Source: M3007 sp046296435
GTDB taxonomy: Bacteria; Bacteroidota; Bacteroidia; Chitinophagales; Saprospiraceae
DNA: 64,000 nucleotides
Assembly (NCBI GenBank): GCA_046296435.1
Contig: JBKBLI010000010.1
Coordinates: 1-64,000 of the forward strand
Direction of reading: 5' to 3'
Positions 17,301-26,700 of the stretch are shown piece by piece. The notes beneath the pieces are model-generated. The model had not been told where the DNA came from. It searched no databases and saw nothing but the letters and a program-made list of their open reading frames with translations. Made by a program: the position numbers and the translations under genes. The stretch's first letter is position 1. Each line of letters opens with the position of its first letter.

Positions 17301-19142
17301 CGTATAGTCGACCGACAGCATACGCCGATAACTACCGGTGTGAACATTGCTGCCACTCCTGGCGGCGCGGCAACTGTGAACTTACAGAGCAATATATTCG
17401 AATTTAGTTTGCCGTCAGGAATAAGTGAAAATCCGAANNNNNNNNNNNNNNNNNNNNNNNNNNNNNNNNNNNNNNNNNNNNNNNNNNNNNNNNNNNNNNN
17501 NNNNNNNNNNNNNNNNNNNNNNNNNNNNNNNNNNNNNGGCGGCGCGGCAACTGTGAACTTACAGAGCAATATATTCGAATTTAGTTTGCCGTCAGGAATA
17601 AGTGAAAATCCGAACGTCATGCTGACCATTAGCGGAAGCGCATACGAACCGGTCAGTTTTCGAAGAGAACTTTATGGCGATTTTACCGTCATGCTGTTCC
17701 CAAAGGATTTTGCAGAGCGCAGCGGCGCCACGTCCGGGACTATTACAGGCGTCGGGTTCGATCGCAATGGCCAACCTCTTTCCGGCTTTAGCGTAGAGGA
17801 TGATATGGCAACAGCGGGCGCTGTAAGCGGCTCCAGTTACAGTATTACGCCCAACAGCGTAGCGACCAAGTTGATATTCAAAAAGCCCGGATTTGAAAAC
17901 CTTGAGATAGATATATTAGGCGCCGCACAGATCAATCCCTTCCTCAAACCCGCGACAACGGCCCCCTTAACAGGAAGTACCATTAGTGGCCAGCTTTTAA
18001 ACGCAGACGGAACGCCGGCGGAAAACGTAAGCGTCGAAGCCTCCGGCTTTTTGAATGGAAAATACCTTAAGTTTGAAAGCAAGACCGACGCCACAGGCAA
18101 CTATACGCTTCAGCGTACCAACAACCTGACCGATATCAGGCTTGTCTTCCGAAAGGATGATTTCGTTTCGGAAGCGCAGGGTTTTGCGCTTGGAGCGCTC
18201 TTTTTATCCAATCAAGTAACCAAGATTCGCCCGCCGCGGCAGACGCTGGAGGTCAGGGTTCTCGACATCAACGATGTCCCAGTAAAGAATGCTGAAATCC
18301 GCCTCCCTGACGGGAGTTCTGCTAAAACGGGTCCTGGAGGCGGGCATACTTTTGCCTTCTCGTCTCAAAGTAGTCTGGTCGGGACAAATAATACGGTTGA
18401 GATTACCCACCCTGCGTACAAAACCATGCAAGTCAACGTCGAGCAGGGCTGCTTCTACCTTGAAATCCGACTCTTACCGGTATCCGCTTCCTTTGTTGTC
18501 TCCGGCGCTGTGACCGATGTTGCAGGCGCTCCAATTCCTGACGTAAGGGTATCTGCGGGGGACGAGGCCATCGAAACGCGTACCAACAGCTCGGGCGGAT
18601 ATCAAATCAAGCTGCCCGTTGATATGGCCAAGCAACTGTTGCTCCGCGCGCCGGCCGGATTTGCTGAAAAAGTAGTTTCAATACAGGCCGAATATCCCAA
18701 TCTCGGACAAAATTTCAGTAAATCAGACCTGAATGTCATCCTGAATTATCAAAGCATCAACTACGTTAGTTTGCTTGACGCCCATTCGGCCATCAAACCT
18801 TGCTTTGAGATCAATATCAACGCGCTCAACTTGGCGCGGGATGTGCGCACCCAGCATTTTGAGCGCTACAGCCAAACCCTCAAACGCGGCTTTTTGGTGT
18901 TCAATCTTGAGGAGTCTGACTTTCTGCATAAAGACTATCCACAGGCGCTGAGCCACTATGCGTTTTCAAATCCAAAAAATGACCCCCCGCCGAACCCGCC
19001 ATATGCTCCGGCCGTCAACGGTATTTCTTTAGAGTATTGTTCAGAGCAGACAATCACAGGGGCAAATAACGCAGGTATTGATCGCCTTTTCCACATACTG
19101 CCTCTTCAACGGGCACAAAGAAGTGTCGCTGCAAATGGCTGA
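14322..19142 (+). CDS. Afp11-like giant baseplate protein, 5' part (frameshifted), with eight carboxypeptidase-regulatory-like repeats
   Basis: A frame of 1,606 codons, of which about 59 are artefact (see 17361-17614). Residues 1 to about 690 are mostly helical. DNA 16401-18705 encodes about eight tandem Ig-like carboxypeptidase-regulatory repeats, with patterns such as GGMVTDMNGNPLEAIRVVLL...TDSEGRYAF, ISGQLLNADGTPAENVSVEA and VSGAVTDVAGAPIPDVRVSA. The frame ends shortly after IDRLFHILP with an unrelated tail. The sequence that should follow (FNGHKEVSL..., leading into a J/gp47-like domain) is in another frame starting at 19105. The single base C19104 looks superfluous, so this and the next entry were probably one protein of about 2,060 residues. 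Upstream coupling to gp25 by ATGA supports a baseplate-wedge (Afp11/gp6) role. Repeats of this kind usually decorate surfaces. Confidence 0.82.
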   Translation: MSQNKHCHPLEYAGSSQIERLVAALQPGYFQLDERSLQDLIVAASQYAQALRFFDHNDQHPEGVYWDRFWEVELLTYLAVVAAKDTDELRKKYEEADLAFTKKTNEKNSAKKGVKSTESPLATYLPLIELLRQLAWSIEDTYQKLSRVGHPLQIRLLNSIRRDNCCDTDELESALRKLIKYHKAATSSKEPLSYTRYEAFFSDDRRWGLRNRTDFEAIVPDTQITQEVLREIFIIYYDAWLLLKKEAKEAFDVELARAELPEDVEERVMEPHVALFIAFLRLFRHAQDSLNELSEKHLDYYYDQALGFCRRPETPDEVWLILKLARDVDHFLLQKGEAFLAGNDKNGAQLIFEAIEDWVLRQATVADIRNTYIDPECGKINANPDVAKAYENGVEKPNESALHWRSMGDDNQLPDGQFGWAIASPQLILREGKRVIDLKMKVVTHPVPDLSWIAQQNLFGVWLSAREDWVRLAHSPDRITDPDTMPDLPQGAFNIFFTDDVLHFRIVLERDDPAIEALGEDAAALAGFNTPWPMLKIIVNPQRVADCPPNSPVPTTVEIYEILRTLCIGEIRIAVKASGIRENLIVQNDQGLFDGAQKVFPFGPTPEVGNKFFLGSTEVFQKALTCLKVCFDWIAPPDDFAEHYKAYSSIKKNNNQVVNAPNPYLKIDFIDRADVPIPKQLTRFGKRGADDQLGGMVTDMNGNPLEAIRVVLLDANNSDKASVATDSEGRYAFSGPIDAQLTIVFRAPPQSDADPDKSPLYESLTHFAAIDGGSPSAISIGEFAVINAVLFPKNVLFGKFDQIRGKVEDIYGNPINSGVTLTLGGDNLSLNADGTFNAPAKNNQNLVVSASAAQFKAPSSGTIQLDDFTQLRIVLEPAERTLDSGIAINASDPRISGKITDSKSAAQEIENAFVEVSNSVQTIKAFSNANGDYELPLFAPGNSVRFFPYPYANAIILLPTAFIAATANKPTINARLLSKPRLYKRFIDETVRIRIVDRQHTPITTGVNIAATPGGAATVNLQSNIFEFSLPSGISENPXXXXXXXXXXXXXXXXXXXXXXXXXXXXXXXXXXGGAATVNLQSNIFEFSLPSGISENPNVMLTISGSAYEPVSFRRELYGDFTVMLFPKDFAERSGATSGTITGVGFDRNGQPLSGFSVEDDMATAGAVSGSSYSITPNSVATKLIFKKPGFENLEIDILGAAQINPFLKPATTAPLTGSTISGQLLNADGTPAENVSVEASGFLNGKYLKFESKTDATGNYTLQRTNNLTDIRLVFRKDDFVSEAQGFALGALFLSNQVTKIRPPRQTLEVRVLDINDVPVKNAEIRLPDGSSAKTGPGGGHTFAFSSQSSLVGTNNTVEITHPAYKTMQVNVEQGCFYLEIRLLPVSASFVVSGAVTDVAGAPIPDVRVSAGDEAIETRTNSSGGYQIKLPVDMAKQLLLRAPAGFAEKVVSIQAEYPNLGQNFSKSDLNVILNYQSINYVSLLDAHSAIKPCFEININALNLARDVRTQHFERYSQTLKRGFLVFNLEESDFLHKDYPQALSHYAFSNPKNDPPPNPPYAPAVNGISLEYCSEQTITGANNAGIDRLFHILPLQRAQRSVAANG
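17361..17614 (+). repeat. 77-bp exact duplication flanking a 100-base N-run (assembly artefact)
   Basis: Bases 17361-17437 and 17538-17614 are identical over 77 bp and abut a 100-N run (17438-17537) on either side. This is the picture of two contigs that overlap by 77 bp but were joined with a spacer. Removing one copy and the Ns deletes exactly 177 bp (59 codons) and keeps the frame. Confidence 0.92.
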
Positions 19143-20694
19143 GCGTCTGATGGTCTATCCTTACAACCCCCACGATGCAGACGAACAGTCCAAAGCGCGC
19201 CATCCTTACGCGACGGGCAATCTGTACATCGGTCTGGACAAACTGACGCCCGGAAGCGCGCTGTCGCTGCTTTTTCGTATAGCGGCCGGTACCGAACGAA
19301 ATCCGGAATTGCTCCCGCCGCAACTCCTCTGGTCTTGGCTTGGCCCCGACAATCGATGGTTCCCCTTCGAGCCAGGTCAAGTCCTGCGCGACGAAACGCG
19401 GGGGCTTACCCGCAGCGGGATCGTTCAAATAGCCATGCCGACCGCCGCCGTCAACCGCACTACCATGCTTCCCGGCAATCTCTTCTGGCTGCGGGTAGCC
19501 GCAATTGCGGAGACCGACAAAGACCGCTCCGCCCATGCCCTGCCATCCATGCAGGGTGTTGATGCGCAAGTAGTTCGCGCCCGTTTTGCCAACAAGGGCA
19601 ATGAACTGAGTCACCTGGCGGCGCCCCTGCCCGCAGGGACCGTTAGCGGACTGCTCAACAGCCGCGCGGAAGTGCGCGGCGTAAGCCAACCCATGCCCTC
19701 TGTAGGCGGACGCTTGCCCGAGAGTATGGGCCTTGCCTTCCGAACCCGCGTCAGCGAGCGCCTGCGCCACAAAGACCGCGCCGTAACCGTATCGGATTTC
19801 GAGCGCCTACTCTTAGAGCGGTACCCCCATGTAGCGGTCGTAAGGTGTATTCCACACACCCGTTACAAAACGACCGCTCAGGCCTCTGAACTCGCGCCGG
19901 GCTGCGTGAGCGTCGCTGTGGTTCCCCATCCGACGTTGCGCGCCGAACCCTGGCTCATGCCCCGATTCCCCCAAGCCGATCTGGACGATATGCGCGACTT
20001 CCTCGCGTCCCGCGCCAACCTTTTTGTTGCGTTTGGCGAAGGCGAAGACGCTCGCCTTCAGGTGTTTAATCCACACTACGAGCCGCTTGATATTCAGGTA
20101 AAGGTCTATTTTTTGCCTGAATACAGCGATACGGCTTTTTATGAAAAAAAATTAGCCGATGAACTGCGCAATTATATCAGCCCCTGGCTGGCCAATCCGC
20201 TGGCAACGCCGGTATTCAGACGCAATATTGTCCGTAGCAAAATCCTCCAGTTCATCGAAGAGCGCTACTATGTGGATTATGTGGACATGTCTCGCGACGA
20301 CTGGGGTCGCTACAGCGAATTTCTCATACGCCGCCGCCGCGTCAATACGGCCGGTCAGATCCTCGGCGAAACGGACCAGCCGCTCGAAGAGAAATGTCTG
20401 GCCGTCAAGCCTCCGGCGATTGAGTGGGTCAATGACAAAGCCTGTCCGGCTACAGCGCGCTCCATTTTTGTCGCAGGTTACATCGCGATCAATACCGCGC
20501 TGCCCAGCCTGACAAAGTGTCCCCAGATCAAAATGGAACCGAGCAAAGTCGATGCGCAAGAAACTGAAGCGCAGGAAACTGAAGATCGGCCGATTGACGT
20601 AGTCGTCTTACCGCAAGGTTCGCAGCCAAGAGGCGCCGCACCCGCGCCCGACGAAAAGAAAAAACGCAAGATCCGCCAACCCAAAAGCAAATAA
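19078..20694 (+). CDS. Afp11-like baseplate protein, 3' part (J/gp47-like domain)
   Basis: The 538-codon frame begins with a TTG inside the preceding gene. Authentic protein sequence probably starts at F (19105), continuing the upstream IDRLFHILP as IDRLFHILP-FNGHKEVSL. It contains NLYIGLDKLTPGSALSLLFR, then PFEPGQVLRDETRGLTRSGI, MQGVDAQVVRARFANKGNEL, and the baseplate J-type block with GLAFRTRVSERLRHKDRAVT followed by SDFERLLLERYPHVAVVRCI. The C-terminus (after about residue 490) is a charged QETEAQETED...KKKRKIRQPKSK tail. It forms baseplate wedge structure. The next gene starts three bases after the stop. Whether the break is a sequencing error, a real mutation or programmed frameshifting cannot be told from sequence alone. 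Confidence 0.82.
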   Translation: MIAFSTYCLFNGHKEVSLQMAERLMVYPYNPHDADEQSKARHPYATGNLYIGLDKLTPGSALSLLFRIAAGTERNPELLPPQLLWSWLGPDNRWFPFEPGQVLRDETRGLTRSGIVQIAMPTAAVNRTTMLPGNLFWLRVAAIAETDKDRSAHALPSMQGVDAQVVRARFANKGNELSHLAAPLPAGTVSGLLNSRAEVRGVSQPMPSVGGRLPESMGLAFRTRVSERLRHKDRAVTVSDFERLLLERYPHVAVVRCIPHTRYKTTAQASELAPGCVSVAVVPHPTLRAEPWLMPRFPQADLDDMRDFLASRANLFVAFGEGEDARLQVFNPHYEPLDIQVKVYFLPEYSDTAFYEKKLADELRNYISPWLANPLATPVFRRNIVRSKILQFIEERYYVDYVDMSRDDWGRYSEFLIRRRRVNTAGQILGETDQPLEEKCLAVKPPAIEWVNDKACPATARSIFVAGYIAINTALPSLTKCPQIKMEPSKVDAQETEAQETEDRPIDVVVLPQGSQPRGAAPAPDEKKKRKIRQPKSK

Positions 20695-20697
20695 GCC

Positions 20698-23538
20698 ATG
20701 AACAGCGTCGCCGCCATACCACTATCCCGCCCTGACCACCCCAGCCTCGACTACGAGTTGCTGCGCAGCGAGGGCATCCGACACCTCGAAAACCTGGCTA
20801 CTGAGTTGTGGACAGATTTCAACGCCCATGATCCGGGGATCACCCTTCTCGAATTGATGTGCTACGCCATCACCGATTTAGGTTACCGCTCGCGCACGCT
20901 CAAAATTGGCGACCTGATAGCAGGAGGCAACCGTAAAACGTTTTTTGAGGCCGTCGAAATATTGCCCATGGCGCCTGTCACTGCCCGCGATTATCGCAAA
21001 CTGATGATCGACGTAAATGGCGTCAAAAATGCTTGGATTGAAAAATACGACGATCCTGCGCTCTTTAAGGACAAGAACGGTGTCGATCACGCATTACTCC
21101 TGCCTGAAGGCAAGACCGCTCGCTTCAAAACTATCGCCCAAAACACAAGTGGAGCTTGGAGTATCAACGAGCAGCCCGCCCGCGATTTCTTGAACGATTA
21201 CGTAAAAAAAGAAAAAAACGAAACTGACGACGAACGGCAAAAACGCCTGAAAGCCAAATTTGAAATCCTCAAAGACTGGGTCGAAAAAGGACTGACTCCG
21301 GAAAATATGAAGGCTGACCCAGATCTCGCCGAAGCCCTGCTGTGCCGATTTGGATTCATCCCCTTGGCCGCAGGCCAAGTATCCAAAGGCGCATCCGGCA
21401 TACAGCCGCTTGTCCTCAACGGGCTGGCCCGCATTGTCCTCAACCTCGAAGACCACATCGACCCGGAAAATCCAATCCAAACACAGCCCGTAGTAGATCG
21501 GGTCTGGGAGCGCTTACAAGCCAATCGCTTTCTGTGCTCCGATTTTGTCCAGCCGACGGTCATTGTGGGCCGCTTGCCCATTGCAATCTGTTTGCACCTT
21601 GAAGTGCGTCCCGGCGTCGATGAAGTGGCCGCCGCCGCCGAGGCCATTTGGCGCATCGAACAACACCTCACGCCGCGCCTCCGATTTTATACATATCAGG
21701 AAATGCGCGCCAAGGGCCTTTGCAACGACCAGATCGTCAACGGCCCCTTACTCGACCATGGCTTCATAGACGACGCCGAACTGGATGCCGCCCGACTGTT
21801 GACCGAATTCCGACATTCAGATCTGACCAAGGCCGCCACCGCGCAACCCGACGTGCTCTGCGTACGCGAACTGAAAGTCAAAATATACCCCAATACTTCA
21901 TTTGCCGAACAAACATCCTATCCGATATACAGCCCGCCCGAACGGCCGCTGAAACCTGTGTTAGACCTCTGCGCATCCTGTGTCTATGTGACGCGCAACG
22001 GCATACGCCACGAGATCTCCGAAACCACCCTCAAAGAGGCCCTCCGACTGCGCCGCAAACTCGCCCTCTGCATTGACGATCCGGGCGCCCCGGCCTCCCC
22101 GCAAGGCGATCCCATCGACAACCTCGGTCAATACCAAAGCCTGCAGTACGACCTTCCAGAAGTATATGGCGTGGGGCATTACGGACTGTCAGACGACGCC
22201 TCGCCCTACTCAAAGGGCGTACGCAAGCAGTTGCAAGCCTACTTAGCATTTTTTGACCAGATATTGGCCTCCTATCTGCTACAGTTGGAGCAGGTCCGCG
22301 ATTTGCTCGCCATAGATCAGGACATCTCCGCAAGCGCCTACCTCAGCGCCGACTTAAGCCATGTGCCCGGGATGAGCGAAATTATAGATCCCGATCTGAT
22401 GGCGCACTTTATGGCCGAAAGTCCCGCCACCCGACAGGATCGCCGCAACCGCTTGCTCGATCACTTGCTGGCCCGCTTTGGAGAAGCGTTCAGCGAGTAC
22501 GCCGCAACCCTGTTGCGGGCCGATCTCGCAGCCCATGACGACGTATTTCATCAGGGTTTCGAGGATTACCTGGCCGCCAAGGCCCAGTTTTTACGTGAAT
22601 TGGCTGGATTGGGGGCCCATCGCGGAAAGGGTTACAACTACCGCAAAAAACCAGTGTGGAACGCTGACAACGTGGCTGGGGTAAAAAAACGGGTACACCG
22701 CATGCTTGGCTTGTCCGGCTCATGGCACGCCGTTTCCTTGCTTACTTCTCCGCCCTATCGCCTTGACATCTTGACAGAAACCAACGCTCAAGGCTCTGTC
22801 CGTTACCGGATCGCATGGCGGGAATTAGACTCCGATGGCGCCAACCTGACCCTGCTGCGCAGCAACGGTTACGTATCGCTCCAAACGGCGCAAAACAAAC
22901 GCGATGCGCTCTATTCCACGATATGGCGTAAAGCGCACTACAGTGTAATCCCACATCCCAAAAGCGCCGGACAGTTTGCCGTGGCGTTTAGCACAGGCGG
23001 CAACGCCGAACTGGTCGGCTCGCCCATGAGCGAGCAGGAGGCTATCAACCTGCTTGAGCGAATACATTGCCTATTAGACTATGCGCCCGAGAAAGAAAAA
23101 GAAGGCTTCCATCTCATCGAACACATCTTGCTGCGCCCCAACGACCCGGCCGACGACCTGCTCAGCCTGCCCCTCAGTTGCGATCTCGCGCATTCCCCCT
23201 GCGACCCCTACTCCAACTGGGTGACGGTAGTGCTGCCCAACTGGCCCAAAAAGTTTGCCGATCCACAGTTCCGCCGAACATTTGAGCAGGGCTTCCGGAT
23301 GGAACTGCCCACTGAAGACGCTGTTCGATTCTGTTGGGTCAACAAAGAGCAAATGCGCAACTTTGAGGAGCGCTACTCGGCCTGGCTCGAGGCCAAAGCC
23401 TCCTGCACCCCCGACGAATGCCACGTGACCGCTGCCGCCAATGCGCTCATCGATTGGCTTAACAACACCCAATGCTCTTGCAACTGCCACGCCTGCTGTA
23501 AAAGCGATACGGCTTGCGACGATTGCAAAGACTGCTAA
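20698..23538 (+). CDS. Afp12-position baseplate protein with cysteine-rich tail
   Basis: A 946-residue protein. The N-terminal block (residues about 15-60: DYELLRSEGIRHLENLATEL, WTDFNAHDPGITLLELMCYA, ITDLGYRSRT) is a recognisable baseplate-J/gp47-related signature of Bacteroidota eCIS loci. The middle and C-terminal parts are alpha/beta with KKPVWNADNVAGVKKRVHRM and FHLIEHILLRPND blocks. The extreme C-terminus carries eight cysteines within the last 21 residues (QCSCNCHACCKSD..., ending CDDCKDC), unusual for a baseplate protein and suggestive of metal binding or disulphide cross-linking. It begins three bases after the upstream stop. By position it corresponds to Afp12 (gp7-like wedge), which is inference. 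Confidence 0.82.
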   Translation: MNSVAAIPLSRPDHPSLDYELLRSEGIRHLENLATELWTDFNAHDPGITLLELMCYAITDLGYRSRTLKIGDLIAGGNRKTFFEAVEILPMAPVTARDYRKLMIDVNGVKNAWIEKYDDPALFKDKNGVDHALLLPEGKTARFKTIAQNTSGAWSINEQPARDFLNDYVKKEKNETDDERQKRLKAKFEILKDWVEKGLTPENMKADPDLAEALLCRFGFIPLAAGQVSKGASGIQPLVLNGLARIVLNLEDHIDPENPIQTQPVVDRVWERLQANRFLCSDFVQPTVIVGRLPIAICLHLEVRPGVDEVAAAAEAIWRIEQHLTPRLRFYTYQEMRAKGLCNDQIVNGPLLDHGFIDDAELDAARLLTEFRHSDLTKAATAQPDVLCVRELKVKIYPNTSFAEQTSYPIYSPPERPLKPVLDLCASCVYVTRNGIRHEISETTLKEALRLRRKLALCIDDPGAPASPQGDPIDNLGQYQSLQYDLPEVYGVGHYGLSDDASPYSKGVRKQLQAYLAFFDQILASYLLQLEQVRDLLAIDQDISASAYLSADLSHVPGMSEIIDPDLMAHFMAESPATRQDRRNRLLDHLLARFGEAFSEYAATLLRADLAAHDDVFHQGFEDYLAAKAQFLRELAGLGAHRGKGYNYRKKPVWNADNVAGVKKRVHRMLGLSGSWHAVSLLTSPPYRLDILTETNAQGSVRYRIAWRELDSDGANLTLLRSNGYVSLQTAQNKRDALYSTIWRKAHYSVIPHPKSAGQFAVAFSTGGNAELVGSPMSEQEAINLLERIHCLLDYAPEKEKEGFHLIEHILLRPNDPADDLLSLPLSCDLAHSPCDPYSNWVTVVLPNWPKKFADPQFRRTFEQGFRMELPTEDAVRFCWVNKEQMRNFEERYSAWLEAKASCTPDECHVTAAANALIDWLNNTQCSCNCHACCKSDTACDDCKDC

Positions 23539-23789
23539 TATCGCCGGATCAGGGCCGAACAGGAAAACAACCTCATCAAGCTCCACGCCCCATGTCCATT
23601 TTTTTTGAAAAAAACGCGACATGGCGGGCGCGGGTAAAGAGCTTGGGCGGGGCCAAGGCCGGAGCGCATGTGCGCCATAGTTCAGATCCCGGCCCCGCTC
23701 CAGACGCCACAAATTCGATTCAATAAAAAAACATGCCGATAGCGATCAATATTGGCTAAGTCTTAAACGCTCATATATACCCTTTCGCC
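23539..23789. other. Intergenic region with GC-rich inverted repeat
   Basis: 251 bp without a gene. It includes a T8-G-A7 near-palindrome (23599-23614) and a branched GC-rich structure: GCGGGGCC at 23647-23654 pairs with GGCCCCGC at 23691-23698 around an inner GCGCA-TG-TGCGC hairpin at about 23664-23675. No T-run follows. It may mark a transcript boundary inside the eCIS locus. Confidence 0.45.
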
Positions 23790-26700
23790 ATGCCCGACAA
23801 CAGCCATATTGCCGAACTCCTCACACGCCTCAACGAAATCATTGCGCAGATCAAAAAAACGGGCGGTGTTCCGGTGCACCCCGATCTGCCCCGCGCCTTT
23901 GATGTCGTGGCCGAAATTCTGGCGCTGATAGAAGCTCCGGAATTCGACCTGGAGACCCTTATCCGGGACATCGAAGCGTTTCGCCAGACGCTGCAAGCGC
24001 AGGGTGCAGATATGGCGCTTATTCAGGATAAAATCATCCTTTTTGCGAATCAACTGGGGGAGTTAACCAGCGCAATGTCCGATAAAGTGGACGCCGGAAA
24101 TGTGTTAGACCACATCGCCGAAGCCTTAAATCCGATCTCGGCAGCCCTAAGCGACCTCAGCAAGCGATTGGTCGCTTTGGAGGAGGCCGCACAAGGGGCG
24201 GAGGGCGTGAGTGAGACCAGGGTGCGGGACATGGTCGAAGCAGCCCTGACGCCTATTCGCGAAGAAATCAGACAAATCAAGGACCGCGAAGACCCCCGCA
24301 TGGCAGATCTGCTCCAGCGGATCGGCGCACTCGAAAAGCAGACCGGCAATGCAGGTGGCATAAGCCTCACGGAGGCGCAGGCGCTGGTCGCCGACGCCGT
24401 TGCCAACCTCAACATTCTGATCTCCTCCCTGCGCAACGAATTCGAACAGAAACTTGCCCTCAAAGTTGCACAGACTGAATTTGACGACTTCATCGACCAA
24501 AACAGATTGGCCCTCAGCGCTAAAGCCAATCAAAGCGACCTCGACGAAACAAACGCCGCTTTGGCCGCAAAAACAAATAAGACAGACTTCAATACATTCA
24601 AAGGCGAAATCCAGCAACAGTTGGCCGACAAGGCCGATAAGGCCGTTCTGGACCAGCACATCCAGGACACGTCGGACAAACTGGCCCTGAAGGCCGACCA
24701 GTCCGCGCTTGAGCAGTGCAAGGCAGACCTCGAATCCGAACTGGACAAAAAAGCCGATAAGGCCGCCTTAGACCAGCACATTCAGGACACGTCGGACAAA
24801 CTGGCCCTGAAGGCCGACCAGTCCGCGCTCGACCAGTGCAAGGCAGGCCTCGAATCCGAACTGGACAAAAAAGCCGACAAGGCCGCCTTAGACCAGCACA
24901 TTCAGGACACGTCGGACAAACTGGCCCTGAAGGCCGACCAGTCCGCGCTCGAGCAGTGCAAGTCAGACCTCGAATCCGAACTGGACAAAAAAGCCGACAA
25001 GGCCGCCTTAGACCAGCACATCCAGGACACGTCGGACAAACTGGCCCTGAAGGCCGACCAGTCCGCGCTTGAGCAGTGCAAGGCAGACCTCGAATCCGAA
25101 CTGGACAAAAAAGCCGATAAGGCCGCCTTAGACCAGCACATTCAGGACACGTCGGACAAACTGGCCCTGAAGGCCGACCAGTCCGCGCTCGACCAGTGCA
25201 AGGCAGGCCTCGAATCCGAACTGGANNNNNNNNNNNNNNNNNNNNNNNNNNNNNNNNNNNNNNNNNNNNNNNNNNNNNNNNNNNNNNNNNNNNNNNNNNN
25301 NNNNNNNNNNNNNNNNNNNNNNNNCACGTCGGACAAACTGGCCCTGAAGGCCGACCAGTCCGCGCTCGACCAGTGCAAGGCAGGCCTCGAATCCGAACTG
25401 GATAAAAAAGCCGACAAGGCCGTTCTGGACCAGCACATTCAGGACACGTCGGACAAACTGGCCCTGAAGGCCGACCAGTCCGCGCTCGACCAGTGCAAGG
25501 CAGACCTCGAATCCGAACTGGATAAAAAAGCCGACATGGCCGACATCGTTAGACTTGATGATGAATTAGAGGCCATAGCCCAAAAGTGGCTCGACGACGC
25601 CCAGAACAGCCCCGGCGCCCGTTTAGCGCGCATTACGCTGCAAGGCTGGGGTATTGTGGGTGGTTTTGATATCCGTTCTGACCACAAGCATTACATACAC
25701 ATCACGCCCGGCATTGGCGTTACGCCGCAGGGCGTACTAACGATTGAACCCCGTCAGGACAATACAGGCTTGGTGGAGTCCGGCGACTGTACAAACGACG
25801 ATTTCATCAGCGGCGCGCTGGTGTTTTCGCACTATCGACCATTTGCATACGAGGGGAATTGCGCTTCGTTCCAAACTTGGAGCGACTGCCCGATGTGGGA
25901 GATGCTCTCTCCTGCCGACGACTTGCCCGACGACGCCCTGCCCCTCACGCCCCAAAGCGAGGCCGATAAGGAGCAGCCGTTCCTTTCGGACAAAATGATC
26001 CTCTTGCTGCCCGACGACGACAAGCGGCATTATCTGCTTGTCGGGCGTGAAACCCTGCTTGCAAAACTATCGCTAAGCCAATCGTGCAAATCCCAAAACC
26101 GAAATACGGATTATATCTACGAAGAGGAGTACAGCCCTGAAGACGACTACATCTCCGACAAGGATCTTTGGCTTTGTTTGCAACCTGCTTACGGATTGCC
26201 TGAACTGCCGCTCTATCGTTTTGGCTTTTATCAGCATGACGACTGTGCGCCAAACGAACTTGACATATCCGATTTCCCCAAGATATGCAGCACGGACGAT
26301 ATTTACCTTACATGGAAGCCCATTGTGGATGAAGCCCTGCGGCATCTGAACAAGGCCGCCAAATTGCTTATCGGTCGTTACCGGCCGCTTTTGTTCCCAT
26401 TGTTCAACTCCGGCCAATTCGAAAAGAAGTTGAACCTGCTCACTGAAAAATGGATTCGCTTTGTGAAATACAACGACGCTGAGGGCGTTGGGAAGGGGAC
26501 CAAATACTACGCACAGTATTTCTACGATTTAGCGCGCGATCTGACGGCCGCTTATCATGAACTGCGCGGCGAATTGATTGAACTAATGAACGACTTGCGA
26601 CCACTCACCTACGAAATGCTGATAGACGAACGCTGCTTCTTGATATTGGGGCCGGCACTGCGACCCGCTGTCTGCATCGGACGCCCGCCTCTGCGCGATT

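Noticed and set aside
19101..19110. Programmed frameshifting site in the Afp11-like gene
   Set aside because: No canonical slippery heptamer or downstream pseudoknot was seen; a single-base indel explains the break more simply.
23647..23698. GC-rich inverted repeat as a terminator before the fibre gene
   Set aside because: No T-run follows the stem and the loop is long and branched, so only a structured spacer is claimed.
24639..25547. Repeat array as CRISPR
   Set aside because: Units are contiguous, 120 bp, in frame with a coding sequence and lack unique spacers.
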